Notes under the pieces: generated by a model
Told to the model about the DNA's origin: nothing
The model's database searches: none
What the model saw: the letters and a program-made list of their open reading frames with translations, nothing else
Shown here: positions 1-9,077 of the stretch, piece after piece
Numbering within the stretch: the stretch's first letter is position 1
Layout of the letters: each line of letters begins with the position of its first letter
Made by a program: the position numbers and the translations under genes
From: CAKZNE01 sp963976435
GTDB lineage: Bacteria > Bacteroidota > Bacteroidia > Flavobacteriales > Schleiferiaceae
NCBI GenBank assembly: GCA_963976435.1
Contig: CAXBKQ010000016.1
Location: 1 to 64,000 of the forward strand
Direction: 5' to 3'
Length of the DNA stretch: 64,000 nucleotides

Positions 1-425
1 ACCCATTTTTTTTCTAAACTTAAAAATGGAAGAACGGAATCTGAACCCATATATGGTGCAACGGTGACACTGTCGAAATCTTGCCAATCCAGAAAAGCCT
101 TGGCATAGCGTTTTGAAGTATTCCCTATATCTCCTCTTTTGGCATCGGCAATTGTGAAAATTTTAGGGTATTCTGAATTTAAATAGTTAATTGTTTTTAC
201 CAAACTATTCCAGCCTGCAACGCCATAGGCCTCATAAAATGCAATATTGGGTTTATAGGCTACAGTATAGGGAGCTGTTGCATCAATAATTGCTTTATTA
301 AATTCAAAAATGGGGTCCTCCACTTTTAAAAGGTGACTTGGTATTTTGGTTAAGTCTGTATCCAAGCCTACACACAGCAAGGATTTTTTGGCAATAATTT
401 GATTTTGCAATTCCTCTCTAGTCAT
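1..425 (-). CDS. pyrF: orotidine 5'-phosphate decarboxylase, 3' part cut by window edge
   Basis: This is the N-terminal 141 residues of PyrF, which decarboxylates OMP to UMP in pyrimidine synthesis in the cytoplasm. Translating the minus strand from the ATG at 425 gives MTREELQNQIIAKKSLLCVG, then the motif DAKRGDIGNTSKRYA with the catalytic Asp-Lys-Asp core, then VAPYMGSD, which fits the bacterial long-form (PyrF type 2) family. No stop occurs before base 1, so the gene continues to the left. The start lies four bases after the prfA stop, so pyrF is probably cotranscribed downstream of prfA and purM. The identification is secure from the active-site motif; only the missing C-terminal half is unseen. 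Confidence 0.93.
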   Translation of the reverse strand, partial: MTREELQNQIIAKKSLLCVGLDTDLTKIPSHLLKVEDPIFEFNKAIIDATAPYTVAYKPNIAFYEAYGVAGWNSLVKTINYLNSEYPKIFTIADAKRGDIGNTSKRYAKAFLDWQDFDSVTVAPYMGSDSVLPFLSLEKKW

Positions 426-429
426 AATT

Positions 430-1503
430 CTAAGCTTCTGAACCTTCTTTTAAACGTTCGGCATTTTCGGCCATTTTTAATTCATCAATAAACTTTTGAA
501 TATCTCCATTTAGAACATCATTCAAATTATAAACTGTCATATTTATCCTATGGTCCGTAACCCTTCCTTGGGGAAAGTTATAGGTTCTAATTTTTGCTGA
601 TCTATCTCCTGTAGATACTAATGATTTTCTTTTACTAGAAATCGCTTCATTGTGCTTGGCCAATTCTTGCTCATATAGCTTTGTTCTAAGCATTACCATA
701 GCCCGTTCACGGTTGGCTAGCTGGGATCTTTCAATTTGGCAAACCACCACTATTCCGGAAGGTTTATGGGTAAGTTGAACTTTAGTTTCTACCTTATTTA
801 CATTCTGTCCACCAGCACCTCCAGATCTTGAAGTTTGCATTTCTACATCTGCAGGATTTATTTCTACATCAACATCCTCAGCCTCTGGCAACACGGCAAC
901 CGTTGCTGCGGAGGTATGAACTCGTCCTTGGGTTTCCGTATCTGGCACCCTCTGTACACGATGAACCCCTGATTCAAATTTTAGAGTTCCATAAACATTT
1001 TCTCCAGTAACCTCTAAAACAACTTCTTTATATCCTCCAACAGTTCCCTGGCTAACGTCCAAAACCTTAACCTTCCAGCCCATGCTATCAATATATCGGG
1101 TATACATTTTATAGAGGTCCCCAGCAAATAATGAAGCTTCATCACCCCCAGTTCCTGCTCTAATTTCCAATTGGGCATTTTTAGCATCTTCAGGATCCTT
1201 TGGAATCAATAACCATTTTATCTCTTCCTCAAGCTCCTCTATTTTTGGGCCGCATTCTTCTATTTCCATTTGAGCCATCTCCTTCATTTCTGGATCGGAG
1301 CCTTCACTCATTATTTCTTTTGCCTCCTCAAGATTTGCTTTAAGGCCTAAATAGGTTGCTCTAATATCTACTAAAGGTTTTAGTTCTTTATACTCCCTAT
1401 TCAGTTTTACATAACGCTTTTGATCAGAGATAATATCCGGTTGAATAATCAAATCATTCACCTCATCAAATCTCTGTTTTATCGCATTTAATTTATCTTC
1501 CAT
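430..1503 (-). CDS. prfA: peptide chain release factor 1
   Basis: RF1 reads UAA and UAG stop codons and triggers hydrolysis of peptidyl-tRNA on the ribosome. The 357 residues match the usual RF1 length. The catalytic GGQ sits in SGGAGGQNVNKVETKVQLTH. The stop-codon recognition region reads HRVQRVPDTETQGRVHTS, so the tripeptide is PxT (here PDT), as in RF1, and not the SPF of RF2. The start is the ATG at 1503. It lies 11 bases after the purM stop and 4 bases before pyrF, giving a compact purM-prfA-pyrF unit. Nothing unusual was seen. Confidence 0.97.
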   Translation of the reverse strand: MEDKLNAIKQRFDEVNDLIIQPDIISDQKRYVKLNREYKELKPLVDIRATYLGLKANLEEAKEIMSEGSDPEMKEMAQMEIEECGPKIEELEEEIKWLLIPKDPEDAKNAQLEIRAGTGGDEASLFAGDLYKMYTRYIDSMGWKVKVLDVSQGTVGGYKEVVLEVTGENVYGTLKFESGVHRVQRVPDTETQGRVHTSAATVAVLPEAEDVDVEINPADVEMQTSRSGGAGGQNVNKVETKVQLTHKPSGIVVVCQIERSQLANRERAMVMLRTKLYEQELAKHNEAISSKRKSLVSTGDRSAKIRTYNFPQGRVTDHRINMTVYNLNDVLNGDIQKFIDELKMAENAERLKEGSEA

Positions 1504-1514
1504 TCTTCTTTCTC

Positions 1515-2690
1515 TTAATAAGTGAATTCTCCAAACTCGCTTTTTATTGTCAGCTTCTTAGAATCACTTTCTTCCACCCTTCCAACGATTTTTGCCTGCA
1601 CATTAAAACCTTCACTGATGGCAATTAAGGCCTCTGCCACTTCTGGTTCGCAGTACAACTCCATTCTATGGCCCATATTAAAAACTTGGTACATTTCCTT
1701 CCAATCCGCTCCAGAAGATTCTTTAATTAGTTTAAAAAGTGGAGGTAGTTCAAATAGATTGTCCTTAATAACATGTACTTTATCTACAAAATGTAATACC
1801 TTGGTTTGGGCACCACCACTGCAATGTACCATTCCCTTAATGGATGAACGATAGTCCTTAAGCATCGCCTTTATTATTGGAGCATAGGTCCTAGTGGGTG
1901 ACAAAACCAGCTTTCCAGCATTTATTGGGCTATTTTCAACGCTATCTGTCAAATTCTTAGATCCTGAATACACTAAATCCTCCGGCACTAATGCATCAAA
2001 AGTCTCTGGGTATTTCTTAGCAAGCTCTTTGTTAAAAACATCATGTCTTGCAGAGGTAAGGCCATTACTACCCATTCCTCCATTATATTCCTTTTCATAG
2101 GTAGCTTGACCGAAGGAGGACAGCCCTACAATCACATTTCCACCCTTTATATTGGAGTTGTCAATAACATCCGCTCTTTTCATTCTAGCGGTTACCGTGC
2201 TATCCACAATAATCGTCCTTACCAGATCACCAACATCTGCCGTTTCACCACCAGTAAGCACAATATTGATCCCTGTTTTAGCCAAATCATCTACTAATTC
2301 TTGGGTTCCATTAATTATAGCCGAGATGACCTCTCCGGGAATTAAATTTTTATTTCTACCGATGGTTGAGGATAATAATATGGTATCATTTACTGCACCT
2401 ACGCAGAGTAGGTCATCAATATTCATTATTAGGGCATCTTGTGCAATTCCCTTCCAAACGGAAATATCTCCTGTTTCCTTCCAATAGGCATAGGCTAAAG
2501 AGGATTTTGTTCCTGCTCCATCAGCATGCATTACTAGGCAATGCTCTGCACTATTGGCGAGAAAATCAGGGATGATTTTACAGAAAGCACTGGGAAACAA
2601 CCCTTTATCTATGTTTTTAATAGCCTTGTGAACGTCTTCCTTCTGTGCAGAAACACCTCTATCGCTATACCTGGAGCTTGAATTATTCAT
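1515..2690 (-). CDS. purM: phosphoribosylformylglycinamidine cyclo-ligase (AIR synthase)
   Basis: PurM closes the imidazole ring of AIR from FGAM and ATP in purine synthesis. The protein has the PurM-type N-terminal half with HADGAGTKSSLAY, then NIDDLLCVGA, LTGGETADVGDLV and GLSSFGQATY, as in the longer Bacteroidota form of the family. The reading frame can be opened 13 codons further upstream at 2729, but that stretch (MIYYLERFFYFCK) overlaps the terminator hairpin at 2701-2740. The ATG at 2690 begins MNNSSSRYSDRGV, which fits the family N-terminus. I therefore chose 2690, giving 391 residues. It heads the purM-prfA-pyrF group. Confidence 0.93.
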   Translation of the reverse strand: MNNSSSRYSDRGVSAQKEDVHKAIKNIDKGLFPSAFCKIIPDFLANSAEHCLVMHADGAGTKSSLAYAYWKETGDISVWKGIAQDALIMNIDDLLCVGAVNDTILLSSTIGRNKNLIPGEVISAIINGTQELVDDLAKTGINIVLTGGETADVGDLVRTIIVDSTVTARMKRADVIDNSNIKGGNVIVGLSSFGQATYEKEYNGGMGSNGLTSARHDVFNKELAKKYPETFDALVPEDLVYSGSKNLTDSVENSPINAGKLVLSPTRTYAPIIKAMLKDYRSSIKGMVHCSGGAQTKVLHFVDKVHVIKDNLFELPPLFKLIKESSGADWKEMYQVFNMGHRMELYCEPEVAEALIAISEGFNVQAKIVGRVEESDSKKLTIKSEFGEFTY

Positions 2691-2700
2691 TTTGCAAAAA

Positions 2701-2740
2701 TAAAAAAAGCGCTCCAAGTAATAGATCACCTGGAGCGCTT
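2701..2740 (-). terminator. intrinsic terminator after the PorE/OmpA-like gene
   Basis: On the minus strand a perfect 10-bp stem (AAGCGCTCCA at 2740-2731, TGGAGCGCTT at 2716-2707) with a 14-base loop is followed by a run of T. It lies 18 bases after the stop of the gene at 2759-5293 and ends that transcription unit before purM. Confidence 0.85.
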
Positions 2741-2758
2741 AAATGTTATTTAATAAAG

Positions 2759-5293
2759 CTACTTAATTAGTATCCAAAGACCTGGCTTAAGATCTTTTTT
2801 ATCAATATCTGGATTCAAATCTTCAAGTACATCATCGTCCATATCTAATTTTTTGGCGATACTCTTGAAGGTTTCTCCTTTTCTTTGAACTTTATAGTGG
2901 CTGGCATCCCATTCCTCATAATTCCCATCAACTTCTACCTTCACTTGCATTCCATCAAATGGTCGTACACCTCTTAAGCCACCGTTAATTTTCTTTAAAT
3001 CCTGAATTTTGATTTTATTTTTTCGGGCTATCACACCAAAACTCTCGCGGCCTTTAACAATATAAATTTTACCTGGTTCTGGAGCCTCATTGGCTTTTTT
3101 GTTGATGATGTCATTTGGATTAACAGCTTCCACTTCTTCCAAACCTTCGGCAGGAATATAATCATCTCTAAGTACCTTCATATCGGTACGACGATTAATT
3201 TGATTTGCTGCAGCTTGATGTTCAGCGCTCAAGGTTTTAATATAGCTCTCTTTCAATTCTGTTCCAGGTTTAAATATCTCCCAGCCATAATCCTTATAAC
3301 CTTCAGGAATAATCCTTGGTTCATTTTCACCTCTACCTACGGCAGTTAATCGAGCGGCATCAATACCGTTTTTAATTAAATAGGCTACACAAGAATCTGC
3401 TCTCCTTCTGGATAATTTATCATTACTAGCATCATTTCCAATGTAATCTGTATGAGATCTAAGCTCAATGGTAATTCTTGGATTATTATTCAGAATATAA
3501 ATTACTGTATCCAAAGCCTTCCTTGATGCTGGTTTTAAAAATGCCTTATCAGTATCAAATAATACATTAGGAAGGATAATAGGCTCATCAATTGGATCCA
3601 TGGTAACATTGAGCCTTAAGGTATGCTGGAATTTTGTTTCCGAAGGAAGATATTCGAATGCCGACATGGGCACCCCTACTGTAGTAACATCACCTTGGCT
3701 AGAAAGAAATTTCTCCTTTTCAAAAACCAAATGGTAGGCCACATCCTTTTTAATTTGAGTATTATCAAAAGAATAATATCCGTCCTTATCAGCGATTCCT
3801 TCAATACTAGCTCCGCCACCTTCAAGCTTTATGGAAACTACTGGAATAACCTGACCGTCTTTGGAAGAAGTAATAACCCCTTCTAATTTAAATACTACAG
3901 GAGTTTTAAATACGGCGTAAATATCATCGCTATTATTATTGGAACCTTTTCTATTACTGGCTAAAAATCCCTTTTTATCATCACCTGGCTCAAATACAAT
4001 ACTAAAATCATCAGAACTTGAATTAATAGGAGCTTTTAGGTTTTCGGCTTTGGCATTTGGTAAAGGCAGCCCATCTGCTCCAACTTTTATCCTGTAAATA
4101 TCCCAACCTCCCATTCCTGGGTGACCATCGGATGAAAAATATAAATATCCATTATCGTGAGCAAAAGGATAACGCTCATTAAGCTCGGTGTTTACCTTAG
4201 GTCCTAAATTTTTGGGTGTTCCCCAAGATTTTCTTCTTCTATCATATTCCGAAACAAAAATATCTCTTCCACCTCTGGAGTTGAATGCTGAAGAAACGAA
4301 ATAAAGGTATTTGTCATCAGGAGAAAGGCATGGGTGACCAACATTGGCATTGGTATCGTTTCCAATAATCACCAATTCTGGTGCTTTCCAGGTTGTTCCT
4401 TGCATTTCAGTAATCCAAATTCCGCACTCTAGGACTTCATTGTCTTCCTGCATACACTTGGTGAAATACAATTTTTTCTTTCTGGAATCAAAGGCTAGGG
4501 CCCCCTCGTGATGTTTTGTATTCACAATTTCTTCTTCATCCAATAAAATCGGTGCAGACCAACTTTTTTTAGAAACATCAAGATCATCCTCATCTCCGGC
4601 TCCACCTCTTCTCCTTCTTCTACCTTTTCTTTCCGAGGAGGTCGAATAAAGATCATAGAATGGTTGTCCAGTCCAATCATCTTCATCACTACCAGTAGAT
4701 TCTTCTCTAGCGGAGGTAAATATTATTTCGGAGGTTTGATTAGGTTTTCCGGCGTATACAGGGCAAAATTCACTGTAACGTGAATTTATATCCTTCATAT
4801 TACTTACTTGATACAAATTGGGAGTGTTTTCCCACTCAGAAGCTTCCTTTGTGGATTCTATGCCTTGAGCACCTGCAGGGTCTGTAGGGTTACTTTTTTT
4901 ATACTCTTGATAAACTTCTAGAGCTTCTTCATATTCACCTTGGGCTTTCAGCATATCAGCTTGGTGAAGCATGGCAATAGGATCCTTATAGCCTAGTTTT
5001 ACTGCCTTTTGGTAATTCTTTTCAGCTTCAACCCACTGGCTGGTTAGTCTATAGCACTCTCCAAGTTTAAATAAAATTTCAGATTTACTTTCTCTTCCCT
5101 TGGCATCGCTAAAAGCCTCTTTATAGTATTCTATAGCCACAAGATATTTCAGGGTTTTAAAGGCTTCTTCAGCCTTTTCCAGATCCTTATTCTTTTTGGT
5201 GGTGGTGGTGCTAGGGTTATTTCCCTGAGAAAAAACTGGGCTGGCCAATAGGGTGAAACATGCCAAAAATAATCCCCAATAAGAAATTCTCAT
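2759..5293 (-). CDS. PorE/OmpA-like envelope protein: TPR, PD40 propeller, carboxypeptidase-like, OmpA and two LysM domains
   Basis: This 844-residue protein has an N-terminal signal sequence ending near ASPVFSQG and no lipobox. Domains in order are TPR-like helices (about 30-150), WD40/PD40 beta-propeller repeats with HPCLSPDDKYLYFVSS and YFSSDGHPGMGG (about 180-460), a carboxypeptidase-regulatory-like fold (about 468-560), an OmpA C-terminal peptidoglycan-binding domain with VLFDTDKAFLKP (about 565-690), and two LysM-like domains (about 735-782 and 796-844). The order TPR, propeller, carboxypeptidase-like, OmpA is that of PorE, a T9SS component that ties the machinery to peptidoglycan; the LysM pair is an addition. 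A basic-acidic loop (KGRRRRRGGAGDEDD) interrupts the propeller. A role in T9SS or wall anchoring is inferred from architecture only; many Bacteroidota carry several OmpA/PD40 paralogues. It is monocistronic, with a terminator at each end. Confidence 0.8.
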   Translation of the reverse strand: MRISYWGLFLACFTLLASPVFSQGNNPSTTTTKKNKDLEKAEEAFKTLKYLVAIEYYKEAFSDAKGRESKSEILFKLGECYRLTSQWVEAEKNYQKAVKLGYKDPIAMLHQADMLKAQGEYEEALEVYQEYKKSNPTDPAGAQGIESTKEASEWENTPNLYQVSNMKDINSRYSEFCPVYAGKPNQTSEIIFTSAREESTGSDEDDWTGQPFYDLYSTSSERKGRRRRRGGAGDEDDLDVSKKSWSAPILLDEEEIVNTKHHEGALAFDSRKKKLYFTKCMQEDNEVLECGIWITEMQGTTWKAPELVIIGNDTNANVGHPCLSPDDKYLYFVSSAFNSRGGRDIFVSEYDRRRKSWGTPKNLGPKVNTELNERYPFAHDNGYLYFSSDGHPGMGGWDIYRIKVGADGLPLPNAKAENLKAPINSSSDDFSIVFEPGDDKKGFLASNRKGSNNNSDDIYAVFKTPVVFKLEGVITSSKDGQVIPVVSIKLEGGGASIEGIADKDGYYSFDNTQIKKDVAYHLVFEKEKFLSSQGDVTTVGVPMSAFEYLPSETKFQHTLRLNVTMDPIDEPIILPNVLFDTDKAFLKPASRKALDTVIYILNNNPRITIELRSHTDYIGNDASNDKLSRRRADSCVAYLIKNGIDAARLTAVGRGENEPRIIPEGYKDYGWEIFKPGTELKESYIKTLSAEHQAAANQINRRTDMKVLRDDYIPAEGLEEVEAVNPNDIINKKANEAPEPGKIYIVKGRESFGVIARKNKIKIQDLKKINGGLRGVRPFDGMQVKVEVDGNYEEWDASHYKVQRKGETFKSIAKKLDMDDDVLEDLNPDIDKKDLKPGLWILIK

Positions 5294-5400
5294 AAATGTT
5301 TTGTCAATTAAGGGTGCAGTAAGCGTGCTAAAATAAAAATTTATTTCGAACGGTGTTAGTATTAAATCTCACATTATGCTTAATATATTGTCTAAAATCA

Positions 5401-5437
5401 AAAAAACCACATCAAAAATTTTAATTGATGTGGTTTT
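5401..5437 (-). terminator. intrinsic terminator after glnA
   Basis: On the minus strand a 13-bp perfect stem (AAAACCACATCAA / TTGATGTGGTTTT; arms at 5437-5425 and 5415-5403) with a 9-base loop runs into further T residues. It lies 20 bases after the glnA stop. The sequence from 5294 to 5400 must then hold the promoter of the PorE-like gene; I did not find a convincing TAnnTTTG box there. Confidence 0.85.
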
Positions 5438-5456
5438 CGCTTCTTCATTCTATGGT

Positions 5457-7643
5457 TTAATTGAAAAGTAATTCTCTATACTTTGGCAATGGCCAAAGCT
5501 CATCATCGACTAGCATTTCCAATTTATCACATTGATATCTTATCTTCTCAATAAAAGGAATTATTCTTTCGCAGTATCCCCTGGCCATTTCCCCCATATC
5601 CTCTAGAAGGTTTAATTCTTTACGGGTATTTACCATGGATTCCTTTTCTGCTATAATTACAGAAATACGACTGGAAATTTCCTTTATCATCTCCAATTGT
5701 TCCTTAGCCACCTTATCAAAAACATCAGGCTCTAAAACTACTTTTAAACCTCTAACATTTTCTATTAAAGTGTTTTGATAGGCAATTGCAGTTGGAACAA
5801 TATGGTTTCCGGCAATATCACCTAAAACTCTACTTTCAATTTGGATTTTCTTTTGGTATTCTTCCAACATTATTTCATGTCGAGCTTCAGCTTCAATTTT
5901 ATTTAAAACTTCATTCTCTTCAAAAAGTGAAAGTGCAGAATCACTAACATAAAAATCCAAAGCATGTGGAGTTGTTTTCACATTGTTCAGACCTCTTTTT
6001 TCAGCGATCTGAACCCATTCCTCACCATATCCATCTCCTTCAAAACGAATGTCCTTGCTTTCTTTAATATAATCACTAAGAGTATTAAAAATGGCATCAT
6101 CTTTTTTCATGCCACCATCAATTAATTTATCTACATCAGCTTTAAAAAGCTTTAATTGACTTGCCATGATGGTGTTTAGAATAGTCATTGGCAATGCACA
6201 GTTTGCGGTAGACCCAACTGCTCTAAACTCAAATTTATTACCTGTAAAAGCAAAAGGTGAAGTACGGTTTCTATCTGTATTGTCTAATAATATTTCAGGA
6301 ATTTTTCCTACTACATTAAGTTTCAAATCAGTTTTTTGTTCTGGAGACAAACTACCCTTTTCCAATTTTTCCAATGCATTTAGAGTATTGGTTAGTTGGG
6401 AACCAATAAACACGGAAATAATGGCTGGTGGGGCTTCATTCGCTCCAAGTCTATGATCATTTCCTGCTGATGCAATAGAAGCTCTCAAAAGATCTGCATG
6501 GCTATGAACAGCCTTAATAGCATTTACAAAAAAGGTGATAAACTGTAAATTGCTTTTTGGATTTTTTCCAGGCCCTAATAAGTTTACGCCCGCATCTGTG
6601 GCTAAAGACCAGTTGTTGTGTTTACCACTTCCATTTACTCCTGCATAGGGTTTTTCATGGAATAAAACTTTAAAATTATGACGGATAGCCACCTTGTCCA
6701 TCACATCCATTAAAAGTGAATTGTGGTCCACGGAAATGTTTCCTTCTTCAAACATTGGTGCCAATTCAAATTGACTAGGAGCCACTTCATTATGTCTTGT
6801 TGTAACTGGAATTCCCAATCTATAGCATTCATATTCCAATTCTCTCATATATTCACGAGCACGCTCAGGAATGGAACCGAAATAATGGTCATCTAATTGC
6901 TGACCCTTAGCCGGGGAATGCCCTAATAAGGAACGACCCGTCATTTTAATATCTGGGCGAGCATTGTATAAGGCTGTATCAACCAAAAAGTATTCTTGCT
7001 CCCATCCTAGGGTAGCCGTCACTTTTTTCACGTTTTTATCAAAATATTGGCAAACTTCAGTAGCTGCATGATCCACTGCTTGAAGTGCTCTTAACAAAGG
7101 AGTTTTATTATCTAATGCCTCTCCAGTATAGGAAACAAAAATTGTTGGAATACAAAGAGTTTTTCCCATAATAAATGCCGGACTGGTAGGATCCCAAGCA
7201 GTATAACCTCTAGCTTCAAAAGTGTTTCTAATTCCACCATTTGGAAAACTAGAAGCATCTGGCTCCTGCTGAACCAAAAGGTTACCCGTAAATTTTTCAA
7301 TAGCATCACCATCTAGGGTAGGCTCGAAAAAGGAATCGTGCTTTTCTGCTGTAGCGCCAGTTAAAGGTTGGAACCAATGTGTATAGTGGGTAACCCCTTT
7401 TTGCATTGCCCATGATTTCATGGCTGTAGCAACCTGATCTGCAATTTCTCTACCGATTTTAGTTCCTTTCTCCATAGCTCCAATAACACTTTTATAGGCT
7501 TCAGGAGCCATAAAATCGCGCATGGATCGCTTGTTAAATACATTTTCACCATATACATCGGAAATCTTAGCATAGGGAGCTTGAAATTCTATAGGCTTAT
7601 GTCGAGTAGCCTCTTCTAAAGCTGAAAATCGGATTTTTGGCAT
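5457..7643 (-). CDS. glnA: glutamine synthetase type III
   Basis: The enzyme makes glutamine from glutamate, ammonia and ATP. At 728 residues it has the size of the GSIII family (about 730), typical of Bacteroidota and cyanobacteria, and not the 450-470 residues of GSI. The ATP/glutamate-site signature is visible as KPYAGVNGSGKHNNWS, preceded by NEVAPSQFELAPMFEEGN with metal-binding glutamates, and followed by GNDHRLGANEAPPA. The ATG at 7643 gives MPKIRFSALEEATRHKP, which fits GSIII N-termini. It stands alone between terminators. No PII or other nitrogen-control gene is adjacent. Confidence 0.96.
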   Translation of the reverse strand: MPKIRFSALEEATRHKPIEFQAPYAKISDVYGENVFNKRSMRDFMAPEAYKSVIGAMEKGTKIGREIADQVATAMKSWAMQKGVTHYTHWFQPLTGATAEKHDSFFEPTLDGDAIEKFTGNLLVQQEPDASSFPNGGIRNTFEARGYTAWDPTSPAFIMGKTLCIPTIFVSYTGEALDNKTPLLRALQAVDHAATEVCQYFDKNVKKVTATLGWEQEYFLVDTALYNARPDIKMTGRSLLGHSPAKGQQLDDHYFGSIPERAREYMRELEYECYRLGIPVTTRHNEVAPSQFELAPMFEEGNISVDHNSLLMDVMDKVAIRHNFKVLFHEKPYAGVNGSGKHNNWSLATDAGVNLLGPGKNPKSNLQFITFFVNAIKAVHSHADLLRASIASAGNDHRLGANEAPPAIISVFIGSQLTNTLNALEKLEKGSLSPEQKTDLKLNVVGKIPEILLDNTDRNRTSPFAFTGNKFEFRAVGSTANCALPMTILNTIMASQLKLFKADVDKLIDGGMKKDDAIFNTLSDYIKESKDIRFEGDGYGEEWVQIAEKRGLNNVKTTPHALDFYVSDSALSLFEENEVLNKIEAEARHEIMLEEYQKKIQIESRVLGDIAGNHIVPTAIAYQNTLIENVRGLKVVLEPDVFDKVAKEQLEMIKEISSRISVIIAEKESMVNTRKELNLLEDMGEMARGYCERIIPFIEKIRYQCDKLEMLVDDELWPLPKYRELLFN

Positions 7644-7727
7644 CGCAGTTCTATTTATTTTTAAAATTCACTGCAAAGAAATATAAAATACAGGGGTATT
7701 TCCAAATAATTCCGTAAAATTTTTCAA

Positions 7728-7754
7728 ACACCCCCCCTAAAAAAACAGGGGTGT
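7728..7754 (-). terminator. probable terminator overlapping the end of the exchanger operon
   Basis: A GC-rich 7-bp stem (ACACCCC at 7728-7734, GGGGTGT at 7748-7754) with a 13-base loop begins 2 bases after the exchanger stop codon on the minus strand. The T-run after it is weak (TTTGAAAAATTTT), so this is a moderate call. Confidence 0.45.
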
Positions 7755-7756
7755 CA

Positions 7757-8695
7757 TTAAAAAACAACAAAAATAATATAAGTTAAGTAGGCTAAAAATA
7801 GGCCTAAGCCCTCCCAACGGCCAATTTTATTTTTAGTAATCCACTTCATCATTGGATATAAGATGAGAGAAATACCTAGTAGCCAAGGGAAATCAAAACT
7901 CAATAGGCTTTCACTTTTTAGGGGTAGATCTAATACCATCCCCGAAATGCCCAAAACTGCCAGAATATTAAAAATATTAGAACCTATTAGGTTCCCAACA
8001 GAAAGGTCCGGTTTACCTTTAATTGCAGCTACCAATGATGCTGCCAACTCTGGCAAGCTGGTACCAATAGAAACTACACTTAATCCGATTACCCTTTCAC
8101 TCATCCCCCATTGTCTAGATAAATCTACTGCACCCAGAATTAAAAAATCAGATCCAAATTTCAATCCCACCACTCCAGCGATTAGAAAAAATAAACTCAT
8201 TCCCAATTTATTCTTGGGTTTTACAGCATCTTCATCGGCATCGTCTACCAATTTTCTCGAAGCTCTAATCTGCCAAATATTGTAGATTATTAAAAGAACA
8301 ACCATCAGACTGGCCTCCCAAAATCCTAATACCTTATCGAAATAGATGCAGACATATAATAAGAGAGTGGTAAATAGCATTATCCACCAATCTCTTTTAT
8401 AGGTGTTATTTTGAACCGTAAGCGGAAAAACAATAGCGGTAAGCCCAAGAATTAAAGCAATATTGGCAATATTACTTCCAATAATATTGGCAAAAGAAAT
8501 ATCAGAATATCCTTTTATGGCGGCATCTAGACTAACTAATAACTCGGGTGCTGAAGTGGCGAAGGAGACAACTGTCATCCCAATAACTAGCATGGATACT
8601 TTGAGACGTAGTGCTAAATCTATGGAGGCTTTTACTAAGAAATCACCTCCAAAAAGAAGAAGAAGAATACCAGCAAAAAGATAGAGGTAAGACAT
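7757..8695 (-). CDS. calcium/sodium antiporter, CaCA family (YrbG-like)
   Basis: This 312-residue inner-membrane protein has about ten hydrophobic segments arranged as two inverted halves, as in the K+-dependent Na+/Ca2+ exchanger-related family. The two alpha repeats are visible: SFATSAPELLVSLDAAIKG with NIIGSNIANIALILG in the first half, and SIGTSLPELAASLVAAIKG with NLIGSNIFNILAVLG in the second. The conserved acidic residue (PE) of each ion site is present. It follows tatA by 5 bases, so the two are likely cotranscribed. Ion specificity cannot be read from sequence; YrbG homologues are annotated as Ca2+/Na+ antiporters. Confidence 0.9.
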   Translation of the reverse strand: MSYLYLFAGILLLLFGGDFLVKASIDLALRLKVSMLVIGMTVVSFATSAPELLVSLDAAIKGYSDISFANIIGSNIANIALILGLTAIVFPLTVQNNTYKRDWWIMLFTTLLLYVCIYFDKVLGFWEASLMVVLLIIYNIWQIRASRKLVDDADEDAVKPKNKLGMSLFFLIAGVVGLKFGSDFLILGAVDLSRQWGMSERVIGLSVVSIGTSLPELAASLVAAIKGKPDLSVGNLIGSNIFNILAVLGISGMVLDLPLKSESLLSFDFPWLLGISLILYPMMKWITKNKIGRWEGLGLFLAYLTYIIFVVF

Positions 8696-8700
8696 AAAAA

Positions 8701-8991
8701 CTAAAGATCGATATTCCTTTTAACAGAACCCACTACATCCTTAATTTCTTTACTTTCTTTAGTTACTGTCTCTTTAATATCATGAAGATCCTTTAAACTA
8801 GAATCTTTAGTACTGTTATTAATTTCAGATTTGATATCATTTGCGGCATTTTTAACCTCGCGTATTCCCTTTCCTAGTCCACGAGCAATTTCTGGAATCC
8901 TTTTGGCACCAAAAAGCATTATCACGACTAACAGTATGAATACAATTTCTCCTCCTCCTAAATTAAAAAGTAAAAAAATACCCTTCCCCAT
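8701..8991 (-). CDS. tatA: Sec-independent translocase subunit TatA/TatB-like
   Basis: TatA-family proteins form the pore of the twin-arginine translocase for folded proteins. The 96 residues hold one N-terminal membrane helix (GEIVFILLVVIMLFG), the hinge FGAKRIPEIARGLGKGIREVK with the typical FG-x-x-x-x-P pattern, an amphipathic helix, and a charged C-terminal tail rich in Lys, Asp and Ser. A TTG four codons upstream (9003) would also open the frame; I chose the ATG at 8991 because the residue pattern starts there. tatC is not in the window. TatA and TatB cannot be told apart in Bacteroidota by eye. Confidence 0.85.
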   Translation of the reverse strand: MGKGIFLLFNLGGGEIVFILLVVIMLFGAKRIPEIARGLGKGIREVKNAANDIKSEINNSTKDSSLKDLHDIKETVTKESKEIKDVVGSVKRNIDL

Positions 8992-9025
8992 TTCAAAAAT
9001 CAAATTTATAGTTCAAAAGTAAATG

Positions 9026-9052
9026 AAAAACCCTGCGACTAGGCAGGGTTTT
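9026..9052 (-). terminator. intrinsic terminator after secDF
   Basis: A 10-bp stem (AAAACCCTGC / GCAGGGTTTT; arms 9027-9036 and 9043-9052) with a 6-base loop lies 25 bases after the secDF stop on the minus strand and is followed by T residues. It separates secDF from tatA. On the plus strand the hairpin is also followed by T, but no plus-strand gene ends here. Confidence 0.8.
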
Positions 9053-9077
9053 AAAAAAATATTATTGTGGAATTAAA

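Noticed and set aside
2691..2729. Upstream extension of purM by 13 codons
   Set aside because: The extension overlaps the T-run and stem of the terminator at 2701-2740 and has no resemblance to the PurM N-terminus; the ATG at 2690 fits better.
7863..8285. Plus-strand open frame of 140 codons opposite the exchanger gene
   Set aside because: The opposite strand codes for a membrane protein with both alpha repeats; the plus frame shows no family features.
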